Below are positions 1 through 8,414 of a DNA stretch of 64,000 nt, piece after piece. How positions within the stretch are numbered: the stretch's first letter is position 1; every line of letters starts with the position of its first letter. The notes beneath the pieces are model-generated. The model did no database searches. It was not told the origin of the DNA and saw only the letters and a program-made list of their open reading frames with translations. Location: contig NZ_OBMO01000017.1 of the NCBI RefSeq assembly GCF_900217905.1, forward strand, positions 57,611-121,610, given 5' to 3'. Source of the DNA: Alloalcanivorax xenomutans (GTDB lineage Bacteria; Pseudomonadota; Gammaproteobacteria; Pseudomonadales; Alcanivoracaceae). The translations under genes were made by a program, and so were the position numbers.

Positions 1-84
1 CAAACAAGGTGGCGCCTGGCTCGGGGGTTCCCGACCGGCCCCAGCAGAAGGGCTGTAACGCAACCGATAGTTAGGAGACAGGCT

Positions 85-1740
85 GTGGAACGCGAATCTA
101 TGGAAGTCGACGTTGTCATCGTCGGCGCCGGTCCGTCCGGTCTCGCAACCGCCTGCCGTCTGGGTCAGATCGCCCAGGAAAGCGGTCAGGAACTCAGTGT
201 GGTCGTAGTGGAAAAAGGTTCCGAAGTCGGCGCGCACATTCTTTCTGGTGCGGTACTGGAACCTCGTGCCCTGAATGAACTGTTCCCCAATTGGAAGGAA
301 CTGGGCGCGCCCCTGAACGCTCCCGTCACCGATGATGAGATCTTCTATCTCACCGGTGCCGAGAAAGGCTCCAAAGTGCCCAACCTGTTCGTGCCGAAGA
401 CCATGCACAACGAGGGCAACTATGTCGTATCCCTGGGCAACGTCTGCCGTTGGCTGGCGGAACAGGCCGAGGGCCTGGGCATCGAGATCTTCCCGGGGTT
501 CGCCGCCAGCGAAATCCTCTATAACGAAGATGGTTCGGTAAAAGGCATCGCCACCGGCGATTTCGGCATCGACCACAATGGCGAGAAAAAAGACAGCTAC
601 ATGCCGGGCATGGAGCTGCACGCCAAGTACACCGTTTTCTCCGAAGGCTGCCGCGGCCATCTCGGCAAGCAGCTGATGGAAAAATTCAACCTGCGCGAAG
701 GCACGGATCCCCAGCACTACGGCATCGGCATCAAGGAGCTGTGGGAAATCGATCCGTCCAAGCACCGTCAGGGCCTGGTGGTGCACACCGCCGGTTGGCC
801 GCTGACTGAGTCCGGCTCCCCGGGCGGTGGTTTCCTCTATCACCTGGAGGACAATCAGGTCACCCTGGGTCTGATTACCGATCTGGCCTATTCCAACCCG
901 CACGTTTCTCCGTTCGATGAGATGCAGCGTTGGAAAACCCATCCGGAAATCAAGAAATTCCTGGAAGGCGGCAAGCGTCTCAGCTATGGCGCCCGCGCCA
1001 TCGCCAAGGGCGGCCTGCAATCCCTGCCGAAGATGACCTTCCCCGGTGGTCTGCTGGTGGGCTGTGACGCCGGCACCCTGAACTTTGCCAAGATCAAGGG
1101 CAGCCACACCGCCATGAAATCCGGCATGATCGCCGCCGAACTGATGGCCGAAGCGATCAAGAACGGCCAGAGCCATGATGAGCTGGTGGCCTACAAGGAT
1201 GCGTTCGAGAACAGCTGGATTCACGAAGAGCTGCACCAGCAGCGCAACTTCGGGCCGGCTCAGCACAAGTTCGGCAACTTCATCGGTTCCGCCTTCGCCT
1301 TCGTGGACATCAACCTGTTCAACGGCAAGCTGCCGATCACCATGCGCGATACCACTCCGGATCACGACACCCTGAAGCCGGCGGATCAGTGCAAGAAGAT
1401 CGACTACCCGAAACCGGACGGCAAGATCACCTTCAATAAGCTGGACTCGGTGTTCCTCTCCAACACCAACCATGAAGAGGATCAGCCCTGCCATCTGCAG
1501 TTGAAGGATCCGAGCATCCCGATCGAGTACAACCTGCCCAAGTACGACGAACCGGCGCAACGCTATTGCCCGGCCGGTGTGTACGAAGTGGTGGAGGACG
1601 AGAACTCGGGCGAGAAGCGCTTCCAGATCAACGCGCAGAACTGTGTGCACTGCAAGACCTGCGACATCAAGGACCCGACCCAGAATATCAACTGGGTGGC
1701 CCCGGAAGGCACCGGCGGCCCGAACTATCCCAATATGTAA
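85..1740 (+). CDS. Electron transfer flavoprotein-ubiquinone oxidoreductase (ETF-QO)
   Basis: This 551-residue enzyme passes electrons from reduced electron-transferring flavoprotein, fed by acyl-CoA and other dehydrogenases, into the membrane quinone pool. An N-terminal dinucleotide-binding motif GAGPSG (residues 14-19) binds FAD. The C-terminal ferredoxin-like part carries four cysteines (495, 520, 523, 526; motif CVHCKTC) that should hold the [4Fe-4S] cluster. Length and layout match the family. The GTG at 85 is preferred because AGGAGA (73-78) lies 6 nt upstream; an in-frame ATG at 100 is the alternative. No etfA/etfB partner is visible, and the sequence upstream of 85 is truncated by the window. 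A strong terminator follows, so it ends its transcription unit. The role fits an organism living on fatty acids or alkanes. Confidence 0.96.
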   Translation: MERESMEVDVVIVGAGPSGLATACRLGQIAQESGQELSVVVVEKGSEVGAHILSGAVLEPRALNELFPNWKELGAPLNAPVTDDEIFYLTGAEKGSKVPNLFVPKTMHNEGNYVVSLGNVCRWLAEQAEGLGIEIFPGFAASEILYNEDGSVKGIATGDFGIDHNGEKKDSYMPGMELHAKYTVFSEGCRGHLGKQLMEKFNLREGTDPQHYGIGIKELWEIDPSKHRQGLVVHTAGWPLTESGSPGGGFLYHLEDNQVTLGLITDLAYSNPHVSPFDEMQRWKTHPEIKKFLEGGKRLSYGARAIAKGGLQSLPKMTFPGGLLVGCDAGTLNFAKIKGSHTAMKSGMIAAELMAEAIKNGQSHDELVAYKDAFENSWIHEELHQQRNFGPAQHKFGNFIGSAFAFVDINLFNGKLPITMRDTTPDHDTLKPADQCKKIDYPKPDGKITFNKLDSVFLSNTNHEEDQPCHLQLKDPSIPIEYNLPKYDEPAQRYCPAGVYEVVEDENSGEKRFQINAQNCVHCKTCDIKDPTQNINWVAPEGTGGPNYPNM

Positions 1741-1758
1741 CGGTCCGTTGGTAACGAC

Positions 1759-1787
1759 AAGAAAGGCGCCTCTACGGCGCCTTTCTT
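1759..1787 (+). terminator. Intrinsic terminator of ETF-QO gene
   Basis: AAGAAAGGCGCC and GGCGCCTTTCTT form a perfect 12-bp stem with a 5-nt loop, starting 19 nt after the stop codon and followed by TTATT. The run of A on the left and T on the right means it could work in both directions. Confidence 0.85.
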
Positions 1788-1844
1788 ATTGGGATGCCTA
1801 GGATCAAAAGAGCGGACTTACGATTTTTCTTTCTAGCGGGGGAG

Positions 1845-1956
1845 CGTCTTTGCGGGTCCCTCGGGTGTCCATGACTGTGTGAGGCAGGACGCCGAACGCA
1901 AGCCTACGGGGATGTATTCACCGCGGGTCATGGGCACCCGGGATACCCGCAAGACC
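1845..1956. repeat. Imperfect long inverted repeat between convergent genes
   Basis: The left arm (1845-1874) and right arm (1928-1956) are about 29 nt each and pair with only a few mismatches (shared core TTGCGGGT...GGGTG.CCATGA). They are separated by about 53 nt. The repeat lies between the convergent ETF-QO and beta-barrel-like genes. It looks like an intergenic palindromic element. No coding potential was seen here. Confidence 0.5.
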
Positions 1957-2021
1957 CGCCTACGAAGCACCAAGGCTTCCCATCACAAAGAGTCGATTTC
2001 CCGCTAATCCGCGACGCCCCC

Positions 2022-3236
2022 CTAAAGTGGCCAGTGCAGTTGAATGTTGCCACCACCAAACGCCGCGCGATGCAACCGTACCGAGGGCGCAATGGTCAAC
2101 ACCGCGTCTTGTTCCCGCGATAGCACGATCTGCCAGGGCACGGACAACTTGCCGATCCAGTCATCGTCATCCCGTTCGCTCCAGTCACCGATAGCGTCTT
2201 GCTCCACCCCTGCCCGGCTCACATACAGCGCCGGCAGCAGTCTGTGGCGTTCGTTCAAAGGGATGTTCAGGCTGGAAAACAGCAATGGCTCGCGCCGCTT
2301 GACCCGCCCGGCGTCATTGACCTCCCGACCGAACCAACCGCTCTCGTCCAGTCTCAGATAGCGCACCCCCAGCTCCGGCTGCCAGCGATGCCGCAGTTGG
2401 GTGGCCGACAGCGTCACCGCCTCCATGTCCCGCTCGAACGGTATCCCGCCGGGCACTTCGTCCAGATCGTGATCGCGCCGGGTACGCTCGGCTTCCAAAT
2501 CCAGCCGCCAGCCCCAGCCTCCCCAGCGCCGCCCGTGGGAGAGCGCCAGACGGGTCTGGCGACTGGCCACTTCGACGCCCTCATCACGATCATCCAGTAC
2601 CGAGCGCGGTGAATGGTTGAGTGACACCGTGGTGACGGCGCCGTCGCCATGGGGCCGGTGCCATTGCAGGAACAGGGTATGCGGCCGCCGTCGCATCTCG
2701 CTGTCGCCGCCGGTCTTGTCATTGAAGTAGGCATCCGGCAGCACCCACTGGGCTTCCAGCCAGCCGCCACCGGCCAGCAGCCGGCGTACTCCGAAATAGA
2801 TATCAGTCCGGGACTTGTCGGAAAACAGGTCACCACGCAGGGAGAGTTGCCAGCGCCCGCCCAGTATCTGGCGAAAGCCCACCACCTGACGCTGGAAATC
2901 GCCGTCGAAATCCTCGCCACGCTGTATGTCGAGCAGAAAGGCCCGGTCGGGATTATCGAAGGGAAAGGTCTGCCGGTATTGGAAGTCCAGGTAGAGACGA
3001 TCGCCGGTGACACTGCCGGCGGTGCCACGAATGCCATCCTCCAGCGGCCCCATTGATGACAGATGCCGATAACTGAACACATGCAGAAAGCGTTCACTGT
3101 TGTAATCCTGATCGCGCCCCTGCACTACTGCATCGGCACGCCAAGGCTGGGGCTGGTGCCAATTCATGGCCCCGGCCTCCAGCGTCACGGTGGTGATCAG
3201 TCCGGCGATCACGCGCGCCGGACGCGGCGCGTCCAC
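2022..3236 (-). CDS. Hypothetical protein, probable outer-membrane beta-barrel
   Basis: I do not recognise a named family in this 404-residue protein. A short hydrophobic N-terminal stretch (about residues 8-24) could be a weak export signal. The rest is rich in alternating aromatic/charged strands (repeated patterns such as YLDFQYRQ, WLEAQWVL, LFLQWHR) typical of a beta-barrel, and the C-terminus ends in a strand-like IQLHWPL. No catalytic motif is visible. The GTG start is supported by GGGAGG (3243-3248) six nt upstream. A small basic protein gene lies 48 nt upstream on the same strand, so the two may be co-transcribed, with a LysR regulator divergent. A porin-like or envelope role is inference from composition only. 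Confidence 0.65.
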   Translation of the reverse strand: MDAPRPARVIAGLITTVTLEAGAMNWHQPQPWRADAVVQGRDQDYNSERFLHVFSYRHLSSMGPLEDGIRGTAGSVTGDRLYLDFQYRQTFPFDNPDRAFLLDIQRGEDFDGDFQRQVVGFRQILGGRWQLSLRGDLFSDKSRTDIYFGVRRLLAGGGWLEAQWVLPDAYFNDKTGGDSEMRRRPHTLFLQWHRPHGDGAVTTVSLNHSPRSVLDDRDEGVEVASRQTRLALSHGRRWGGWGWRLDLEAERTRRDHDLDEVPGGIPFERDMEAVTLSATQLRHRWQPELGVRYLRLDESGWFGREVNDAGRVKRREPLLFSSLNIPLNERHRLLPALYVSRAGVEQDAIGDWSERDDDDWIGKLSVPWQIVLSREQDAVLTIAPSVRLHRAAFGGGNIQLHWPL

Positions 3237-3284
3237 GGTGTGCCTCCCGGGAGATATCCCTTGTGAGACGGCGGTTTCGTCAGC

Positions 3285-3458
3285 CTATGCCCGTCCGGCT
3301 CTCCTCTCAACCCCTTGGCGCCAGCGGCGCCAGAGCCGCTCGACCCGGGCAATCAGCCGCAACGGCGGCATCGCCGGCATGGCCAGCCGGGGTTCGGGAA
3401 CCGGGCCGTCATCGTCGCGTCCGGTGGCGGGGTGCTCCACGGGATCATGGAAGGTCAT
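3285..3458 (-). CDS. Small basic protein, possibly DUF1127-like
   Basis: This 57-residue ORF starts at an ATG (3458) preceded by CAGGAGA with good spacing. That is why I prefer it to a longer in-frame start at 3521. The C-terminal third is strongly basic and Trp/Arg-rich (LWRRWRQGVERRAGRA), resembling the beginning of DUF1127 proteins, but it stops before the usual conserved DIGL-type tail. It is divergent from a LysR-type regulator, a common setting for DUF1127 genes. It may be co-transcribed with the beta-barrel-like gene downstream. Function unknown; it could also be a truncated remnant. Confidence 0.5.
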   Translation of the reverse strand: MTFHDPVEHPATGRDDDGPVPEPRLAMPAMPPLRLIARVERLWRRWRQGVERRAGRA

Positions 3459-3552
3459 GGCGGTCTCCTGTGGTGAGTGCTCAGTCAATGAATGGCCAAC
3501 GCCAGACTGAGGAGTTGCCACTAATCAATCAAACGAATTACTCTTCATCCAC

Positions 3553-3571
3553 CTTTCAATAAAACTGAAAG
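3553..3571. promoter_or_regulatory. Candidate LysR operator (palindrome)
   Basis: CTTTCA-N7-TGAAAG is a perfect inverted repeat in the AT-rich region between the divergent small-protein and LysR genes, about 37 nt before the LysR start. Its size and T-N11-A character fit LysR-type boxes. Binding is not shown. Confidence 0.4.
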
Positions 3572-3608
3572 ATTAAAAGTGACCAATCCATCCCGGAGTT
3601 CCCCCCCA

Positions 3609-4475
3609 ATGGACCTGCCCTTGCTCGATATCGATGTGATCCGGAGTTTCGTCGCCATCGCTGAAAGTGGCGGTTTCAGCCGCGCGGCGGTGACGGTGCA
3701 TCGCACCCCCTCCGCGCTGAGCATGCAAATCAAGCGGCTGGAGGAAATGCTGGATCAGCCCTTGTTCATCCGCGAGGCAAGACAGGTGAGGCTTACCCCC
3801 CAGGGCGAGGCGCTGCTCGGTTACGCCCGCCGGCTGCTGAAACTCAACGAGGAAACCGTCGGCCACTTTCTCAAACCGGCGCTGACCGGCCAGGTGCGGC
3901 TGGGTTCGCCGGACGATGTCGGCACCCGCATTCTGCCGCGGGTGCTGGCACGTTTCGCCCGCACCCACCCGGCGGTACAGGTGGATGTGCTGGCGGGACG
4001 CAGCGTGGATCTGGTGCAACGGCTCAATGACGGTGATCTGGACATGACGCTGGTGACCGTGGGGAACGATGGCCTGGAGCCGACGTTGGGGGAAGTGGTG
4101 CACAGCGAACCGCTGGTGTGGGCCGGTCGCGATGGTGGTCTGGCGGTACAGCGCCGGCCTTTGCCTTTATCCCTGGCCAATCAGGGCTGTGCCTGGCGCC
4201 GTGTGGCCCTGGCGGCGCTGGATCATGCCGGTATCGATTACCGGATCGCCTACAGCAGCGAACATTGCGCCGGCCAGGAGGCCGCCATGCTGGCGGATCT
4301 GGCCGTGGCGCCGTTTCCGCAGAGCCTGGTAAGACCTCCATTACGGCGACTGGACCAGGAGGCCGCTCTGCCGGAGCTGGGTCACTACCAGATCGCGTTG
4401 GTGCGCGGCACCGCCGGGCCCGCCCACGATGCCCTGGCGGAGCAGGTGAAAGCCGCGTTTCGGGATTATCGTTAA
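3609..4475 (+). CDS. LysR-family transcriptional regulator
   Basis: A 288-residue LysR-type regulator. The N-terminal winged helix-turn-helix (about residues 4-62, with FVAIAESGGFSRAA and the recognition-helix segment SALSMQIKRLE) is followed by a substrate-binding domain from about residue 90. The ATG at 3609 is chosen because GGAG (3595-3598) precedes it. A GTG at 3579 would add ten residues without a clear ribosome-binding site. It is divergent from the small basic protein and probable beta-barrel gene, which are its most likely targets along with its own promoter. The co-inducer cannot be told from sequence. The gene ends 10 nt from the convergent GNAT/nitrilase gene. Confidence 0.92.
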   Translation: MDLPLLDIDVIRSFVAIAESGGFSRAAVTVHRTPSALSMQIKRLEEMLDQPLFIREARQVRLTPQGEALLGYARRLLKLNEETVGHFLKPALTGQVRLGSPDDVGTRILPRVLARFARTHPAVQVDVLAGRSVDLVQRLNDGDLDMTLVTVGNDGLEPTLGEVVHSEPLVWAGRDGGLAVQRRPLPLSLANQGCAWRRVALAALDHAGIDYRIAYSSEHCAGQEAAMLADLAVAPFPQSLVRPPLRRLDQEAALPELGHYQIALVRGTAGPAHDALAEQVKAAFRDYR

Positions 4476-4484
4476 GTTCCCGGG

Positions 4485-6023
4485 CTAATCCAGCGCTCTG
4501 AGCCCCTTCCAGGTCAGGTCGTACAGATCTCCACGGCGGTCGCGCAGGTTGGTCACCGAACCTTCGCTGTGCAGCAGCTTGAGCTTTTCCAGATCCACAT
4601 CGGCGAACAACAGCATTTCCGTATTCGGCACGGACTCACTGATGATGCCGTCGTGGGGAAAGTAGAAATCGCTGGGAGAGAACACCGCCGACTGAGCGTA
4701 CTGAATGTCCACGTTATCCACCCGGGGCAGATTGCCGATGCTGCCGGAAATGGCCACATAGCATTCGTTCTCGATGGCCCGCGCCTGGGCGCAGTGACGC
4801 ACCCGCAGATAGCCGTTCTTGGTGTCGGTCCAGAATGGCACGAACAGAATTTCCATGCCCTGCTCCGCCAGCAACCGGCCCAGCTCCGGGAACTCCACGT
4901 CATAGCAGATCAGAATGCCGATACGGCCGGCGTCGGTGTCGAAGATGCGCAGTTCATTGCCGCCCTGGATCGCCCAATCCTTGCGTTCGTGGGGGGTAAT
5001 GTGGATCTTGCGCTGCTCTTCCACGGAGCCATCGCGGCGCATCAGATAAGCCACGTTATACATGCGGCCATTCTCTTCCACCGGCATGGAGCCGCCGATG
5101 ATATTGATGTTGTAACTGACCGCCATGTCCGCCATGGCATCGCGGACCTCATCGGTAAAACTGGCCAGATACCGCACCGCCTCCACCGAGTTGAGTTCCG
5201 GTTTCAGTCCCATCAGCGGCGCGCTGAAAAACTCCGGCAGGACGGCGAAATCGGCACGGTAATCGGACAATGAGTCGACGAAGAACTCCACCTGACCGAG
5301 CAGATCCTCCACCGAGCGGGCGGCGCGCATGCGACGCTGCACCACGCCGATGCGCACAGTGGAACGTCGCGGCCACTCCCCGTCCTCGTCCGGCTGATAG
5401 AGGATGTTGTCCCATTCCAGTAACGTGGCGTAGCCACGGGAGCTTTCGTCCTCGGGCAGGTACTTGGTCAACAGCCGCTTGACGTCGAAACCATTGGACA
5501 GCTGGAAAGTCAGGATCGGGTCATAGATGGCCCGGCTTTCCACCTGGGAGATGTACTCGGTCACCGACATCTTGTCGGCCTGATCGTTATAGCCGGGCAA
5601 CCGTCCGCCGGCGAGAATCGCCCGCAGGTTTTCGTCACGGCACAATTCCTTGCGCGCTTCGTAAAGACGCCGGCCAAGCCGGTAGCCGCGATATTCCGGA
5701 TCCACAAACACATCCAGGCCGTATAACGCGTCCCCCTTGCGGCTGTGGGAACGGATCTTGTCGTCAGTGATCAGGTCTTCATAGCGGTGCGGATTGGAAA
5801 AGCGGTCGTAGTCCACCTTGATGGTCAGAGCCGCCGCCACCAGTTCACCGTTGTCATCGATCACCAATTGCCCTTCCGGGAACACGCGGATCAGGGCCTT
5901 GATGGTGTCTTCCGGCCAGGCGCCACCAATGTCGTGGTAAACCTGGTCCATCAGCCGGGCCAACGCCGGGTAATCTTCCGTGGTCAACTGCCGCAGCCGC
6001 AAACGGGTGCTTTCTTCCGCCAT
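4485..6023 (-). CDS. Bifunctional GNAT acetyltransferase / carbon-nitrogen hydrolase
   Basis: A 512-residue fusion. The N-terminal ~200 residues are a GNAT acetyltransferase (acetyl-CoA pyrophosphate-binding region around YRGYRLGRRLYEA). The C-terminal part is a nitrilase-superfamily amidase with a complete Glu-Lys-Cys triad: E264 (PEFFSAP), K339 (RKIHITPHE) and C373 (ICYDVEFPE). This architecture is a known two-domain family in proteobacteria, but its substrate is not established. The fusion suggests one metabolite is deamidated and acetylated, or the reverse, in sequence. It is cytoplasmic, with no signal peptide. The downstream neighbour is a convergent LysR gene; the upstream neighbour on the same strand is an unknown 123-residue protein 12 nt away, so they probably form an operon. 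Confidence 0.93.
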   Translation of the reverse strand: MAEESTRLRLRQLTTEDYPALARLMDQVYHDIGGAWPEDTIKALIRVFPEGQLVIDDNGELVAAALTIKVDYDRFSNPHRYEDLITDDKIRSHSRKGDALYGLDVFVDPEYRGYRLGRRLYEARKELCRDENLRAILAGGRLPGYNDQADKMSVTEYISQVESRAIYDPILTFQLSNGFDVKRLLTKYLPEDESSRGYATLLEWDNILYQPDEDGEWPRRSTVRIGVVQRRMRAARSVEDLLGQVEFFVDSLSDYRADFAVLPEFFSAPLMGLKPELNSVEAVRYLASFTDEVRDAMADMAVSYNINIIGGSMPVEENGRMYNVAYLMRRDGSVEEQRKIHITPHERKDWAIQGGNELRIFDTDAGRIGILICYDVEFPELGRLLAEQGMEILFVPFWTDTKNGYLRVRHCAQARAIENECYVAISGSIGNLPRVDNVDIQYAQSAVFSPSDFYFPHDGIISESVPNTEMLLFADVDLEKLKLLHSEGSVTNLRDRRGDLYDLTWKGLRALD

Positions 6024-6035
6024 GACGATCTCCGC

Positions 6036-6407
6036 TCAACTGAGAGGGGGAAAAGGAATCAGCCAGCAACGATGCTGGTCACGCAGGGCATTCTGGCCGT
6101 CAGGGTAAAGCGCCACGCCGTCCGGACGAATGAACAACACCGCGCCGGAGTGCAGGGCCACATAACCGGAAACCTGCTCGGTCACGTAGCCGGCGCCCTC
6201 ACGGAAAGTCGGCCGCAGCGCATCGGGAATGGTTTCATAACCGATCAACCCGTTGGCCAGCGGGTCGTCCACTGAGGCCCGATCACGGTACAGACCGACG
6301 GCGTCCGCCCCCACCAGCAGCACCATGCCCTGGTGAAAATGCAGCAGATTGACCCGGCCGCGCTGCGGCAGGGACACAATCTCCTGCTGTGCAATAATGG
6401 TGTCCAT
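6036..6407 (-). CDS. Hypothetical protein, 123 residues
   Basis: An unrecognised soluble protein with no signal peptide or membrane segment. It begins MDTIIAQQEIVSL and has alternating hydrophobic strands (VNLLHFHQGMVLLV, SGAVLFIRPDGVALY) suggesting a small beta-rich fold. The ATG at 6407 has GGAGA a few nt upstream. It is 12 nt from the downstream GNAT/nitrilase gene, hence probably translated from the same mRNA, and its start lies only 21 nt from the divergent sirtuin start. Function unknown; it may serve the GNAT/nitrilase pathway. Confidence 0.7.
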   Translation of the reverse strand: MDTIIAQQEIVSLPQRGRVNLLHFHQGMVLLVGADAVGLYRDRASVDDPLANGLIGYETIPDALRPTFREGAGYVTEQVSGYVALHSGAVLFIRPDGVALYPDGQNALRDQHRCWLIPFPPLS

Positions 6408-6428
6408 AATTCTCCATGGGTAAGAGAC

Positions 6429-7145
6429 ATGCAGGAAAAGATTGTAATACTTACCGGTGCCGGAATCTCCGCGGAGTCAGGTATCCGCACCTTTCGCGAC
6501 AACGGTGGTCTGTGGGAGGAACACCGTATCGAGGAGGTGGCGACACCGGAAGCCTTCCAACGCGACCCTGTGAAAGTGCATCAGTTCTACAATCAGCGGC
6601 GCCGGCAATTGCACGGTCCGGCCATTACCCCCAATCTCGCGCATCGGGCCCTGGCCCGATTGGAAGCCGCCCTGCCCGGTCAGGTGCTGCTGGTCACCCA
6701 GAACGTGGACAACCTGCACGAACGCGCCGGCAGCCGCAACCTGATCCATATGCACGGAGAGCTGTGCAAAGCCCGCTGCCGCACCACCGATGCCCTGGTG
6801 ACCGTGGACGATGAGCTGAGCACGGGGCTGGCCTGCCCGCTGTGCGGGGTGCCCGGTTGTCTGCGGCCCCACGTGGTGTGGTTCGGTGAGATGCCCCTGG
6901 AGATGGACCGGATCTACGCGGCGCTGGCCCGCTGTGAGCGGTTCATCAGCATCGGCACCAGCGGCAACGTCTACCCCGCCGCCGGCTTCGTCGCCGAGGC
7001 CCGCGCCAACGGCGCCCATACGGTGGAACTGAACCTGGAACCCTCCGAGCAGCTCAACGCCTTCCACGAACACCACCACGGCCCCGCCACGCAGCTGGTG
7101 CCGGAATATGTGGAAAAACTGATTAAGGCAGCTAACAGTGAATAA
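6429..7145 (+). CDS. cobB: NAD-dependent protein deacylase (sirtuin, CobB type)
   Basis: A 238-residue Sir2-family enzyme that removes acyl groups from lysines using NAD. The NAD site GAGISAESG (10-18), TQNVDNLH (90-97) and the catalytic His109 in HMHGE are present, as are zinc-ligand cysteines near 117 and 136-144. Tyr54 and Arg57 (FYNQR) correspond to the Tyr-x-x-Arg pair that gives CobB/SIRT5-type sirtuins desuccinylase and demalonylase activity. The ATG at 6429 is used; an earlier in-frame start at 6333 would overlap the divergent gene. The last codons (Asn-Ser-Glu-stop) lie inside an intergenic repeat, suggesting the natural 3' end was replaced. Confidence 0.93.
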   Translation: MQEKIVILTGAGISAESGIRTFRDNGGLWEEHRIEEVATPEAFQRDPVKVHQFYNQRRRQLHGPAITPNLAHRALARLEAALPGQVLLVTQNVDNLHERAGSRNLIHMHGELCKARCRTTDALVTVDDELSTGLACPLCGVPGCLRPHVVWFGEMPLEMDRIYAALARCERFISIGTSGNVYPAAGFVAEARANGAHTVELNLEPSEQLNAFHEHHHGPATQLVPEYVEKLIKAANSE

Positions 7146-7239
7146 GGAACAGGGAACAGCGACGCGAGCCGCCGTTGCAGGTAACGGGAAGCCCTGGTGG
7201 CCGCGCCGCTATTCACTGTTAACTATTCACTATTAACTG
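7132..7239. repeat. Low-complexity inverted repeat (AACAGTGAATA family), copy 1
   Basis: AACAGTGAATA near 7134 is repeated inverted as TATTCACTGTT near 7210, followed by further TATTCAC/TTAAC units. It starts inside the sirtuin gene and supplies its stop codon. A second copy of the same motif family lies at 63741-63774. Confidence 0.65.
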
Positions 7240-7328
7240 CCCTCTGGCTCTGTGTTATTTCTTCGTCATCCGGATTCGGCTAGACTGCCGGGTCCGCAGA
7301 GACTGAAAACACAGGCCAATCCAGCATC

Positions 7329-8405
7329 ATGAGCCAGATACGACAGGTAGACGATCTCAATATCGAGTCCCAGCACGTGTTGATCACGCCACGGGCGCTC
7401 AAGGAAAAGTTGCCTCTGAGCGACGCCGCCCGGGACTCGGTGGTCGGCGGCCGGCAGGTGATTCGTGACATTCTCGACCGCAAGGACCCGCGTCTGTTCG
7501 TGGTCATCGGGCCCTGTTCCATCCATGATCCGAAAGCGGCTCTGGAATACGCCAGTCGCCTCAAGGCCCTGGCCGAGGAAGTCGACGATGCTCTCTTTCT
7601 GGTATTGCGGGTCTATTTCGAGAAGCCCCGCACCACCGTGGGCTGGAAGGGCCTGATCAACGACCCGTATATGAACGACTCCTTCAAGGTGGAGGAAGGG
7701 CTGCATATCGCCCGCCGTCTGCTGCTGGACGTGGCCGAACTGGGCCTGCCGGCGGCCACCGAGGCACTGGACCCGACCACGCCACAGTATCTGCAGGATT
7801 TGATTGCCTGGTCCGCCATTGGCGCCCGCACCACCGAATCCCAGACTCACCGGGAAATGTCCTCTGGTCTGTCCAGCCCGGTGGGCTTCAAGAACGGCAC
7901 CGATGGCAGCCTGGATGTGGCGGTGAACGCCATGCTCAGCGTACAGCACCCGCATCGCTTCCTGGGCATCGACCCGGATGGCCGCGTGGCGCTGACCACC
8001 ACCCGTGGCAACCCCTATGCCCACGTGGTACTGCGCGGTGGCGGTGGCAAGCCTAATTATGATTCGGTCTCCGTGGCCCTGGCGGAAAGCGCCCTGCACA
8101 AGGCCGGCGTTTCCACCAACATCATGGTGGACTGCTCCCACGCCAACTCCAACAAGGATCCGAGCCTGCAGCCGCTGGTGATGGAAAACATCGGCAATCA
8201 GATCCTCGAGGGCAACACCTCCATCGTCGGTCTGATGGTCGAGTCCCATCTCAACGAAGGGAATCAGAAAATTCCCGAGAATCTGGATGATCTGCAATAC
8301 GGCGTTTCCGTCACCGACGGTTGTATCGGCTGGCAGACCACCGAGGACGCCGTACGCGCGCTGGCCAACAAGGTCCGCGACGTGCTGCCGCAACGCGACC
8401 GCTGA
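7329..8405 (+). CDS. Class I DAHP synthase (3-deoxy-7-phosphoheptulonate synthase)
   Basis: A 358-residue enzyme of the AroF/AroG/AroH type. It condenses phosphoenolpyruvate and erythrose 4-phosphate in the first step of the shikimate pathway. Recognisable blocks are IGPCSIHDPKAALEYA near residue 58, KPRTTVGWKGLINDP near 98, the GARTTESQTHREM segment and the C-terminal MVDCSHANSNKDP with metal-site residues. Length fits the short class I family. Which aromatic amino acid inhibits it cannot be decided by eye, so no isoform symbol is given. It is a stand-alone gene: a repeat lies on each side and its downstream neighbour is convergent. Confidence 0.95.
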   Translation: MSQIRQVDDLNIESQHVLITPRALKEKLPLSDAARDSVVGGRQVIRDILDRKDPRLFVVIGPCSIHDPKAALEYASRLKALAEEVDDALFLVLRVYFEKPRTTVGWKGLINDPYMNDSFKVEEGLHIARRLLLDVAELGLPAATEALDPTTPQYLQDLIAWSAIGARTTESQTHREMSSGLSSPVGFKNGTDGSLDVAVNAMLSVQHPHRFLGIDPDGRVALTTTRGNPYAHVVLRGGGGKPNYDSVSVALAESALHKAGVSTNIMVDCSHANSNKDPSLQPLVMENIGNQILEGNTSIVGLMVESHLNEGNQKIPENLDDLQYGVSVTDGCIGWQTTEDAVRALANKVRDVLPQRDR

Positions 8406-8414
8406 GTCCATAAC

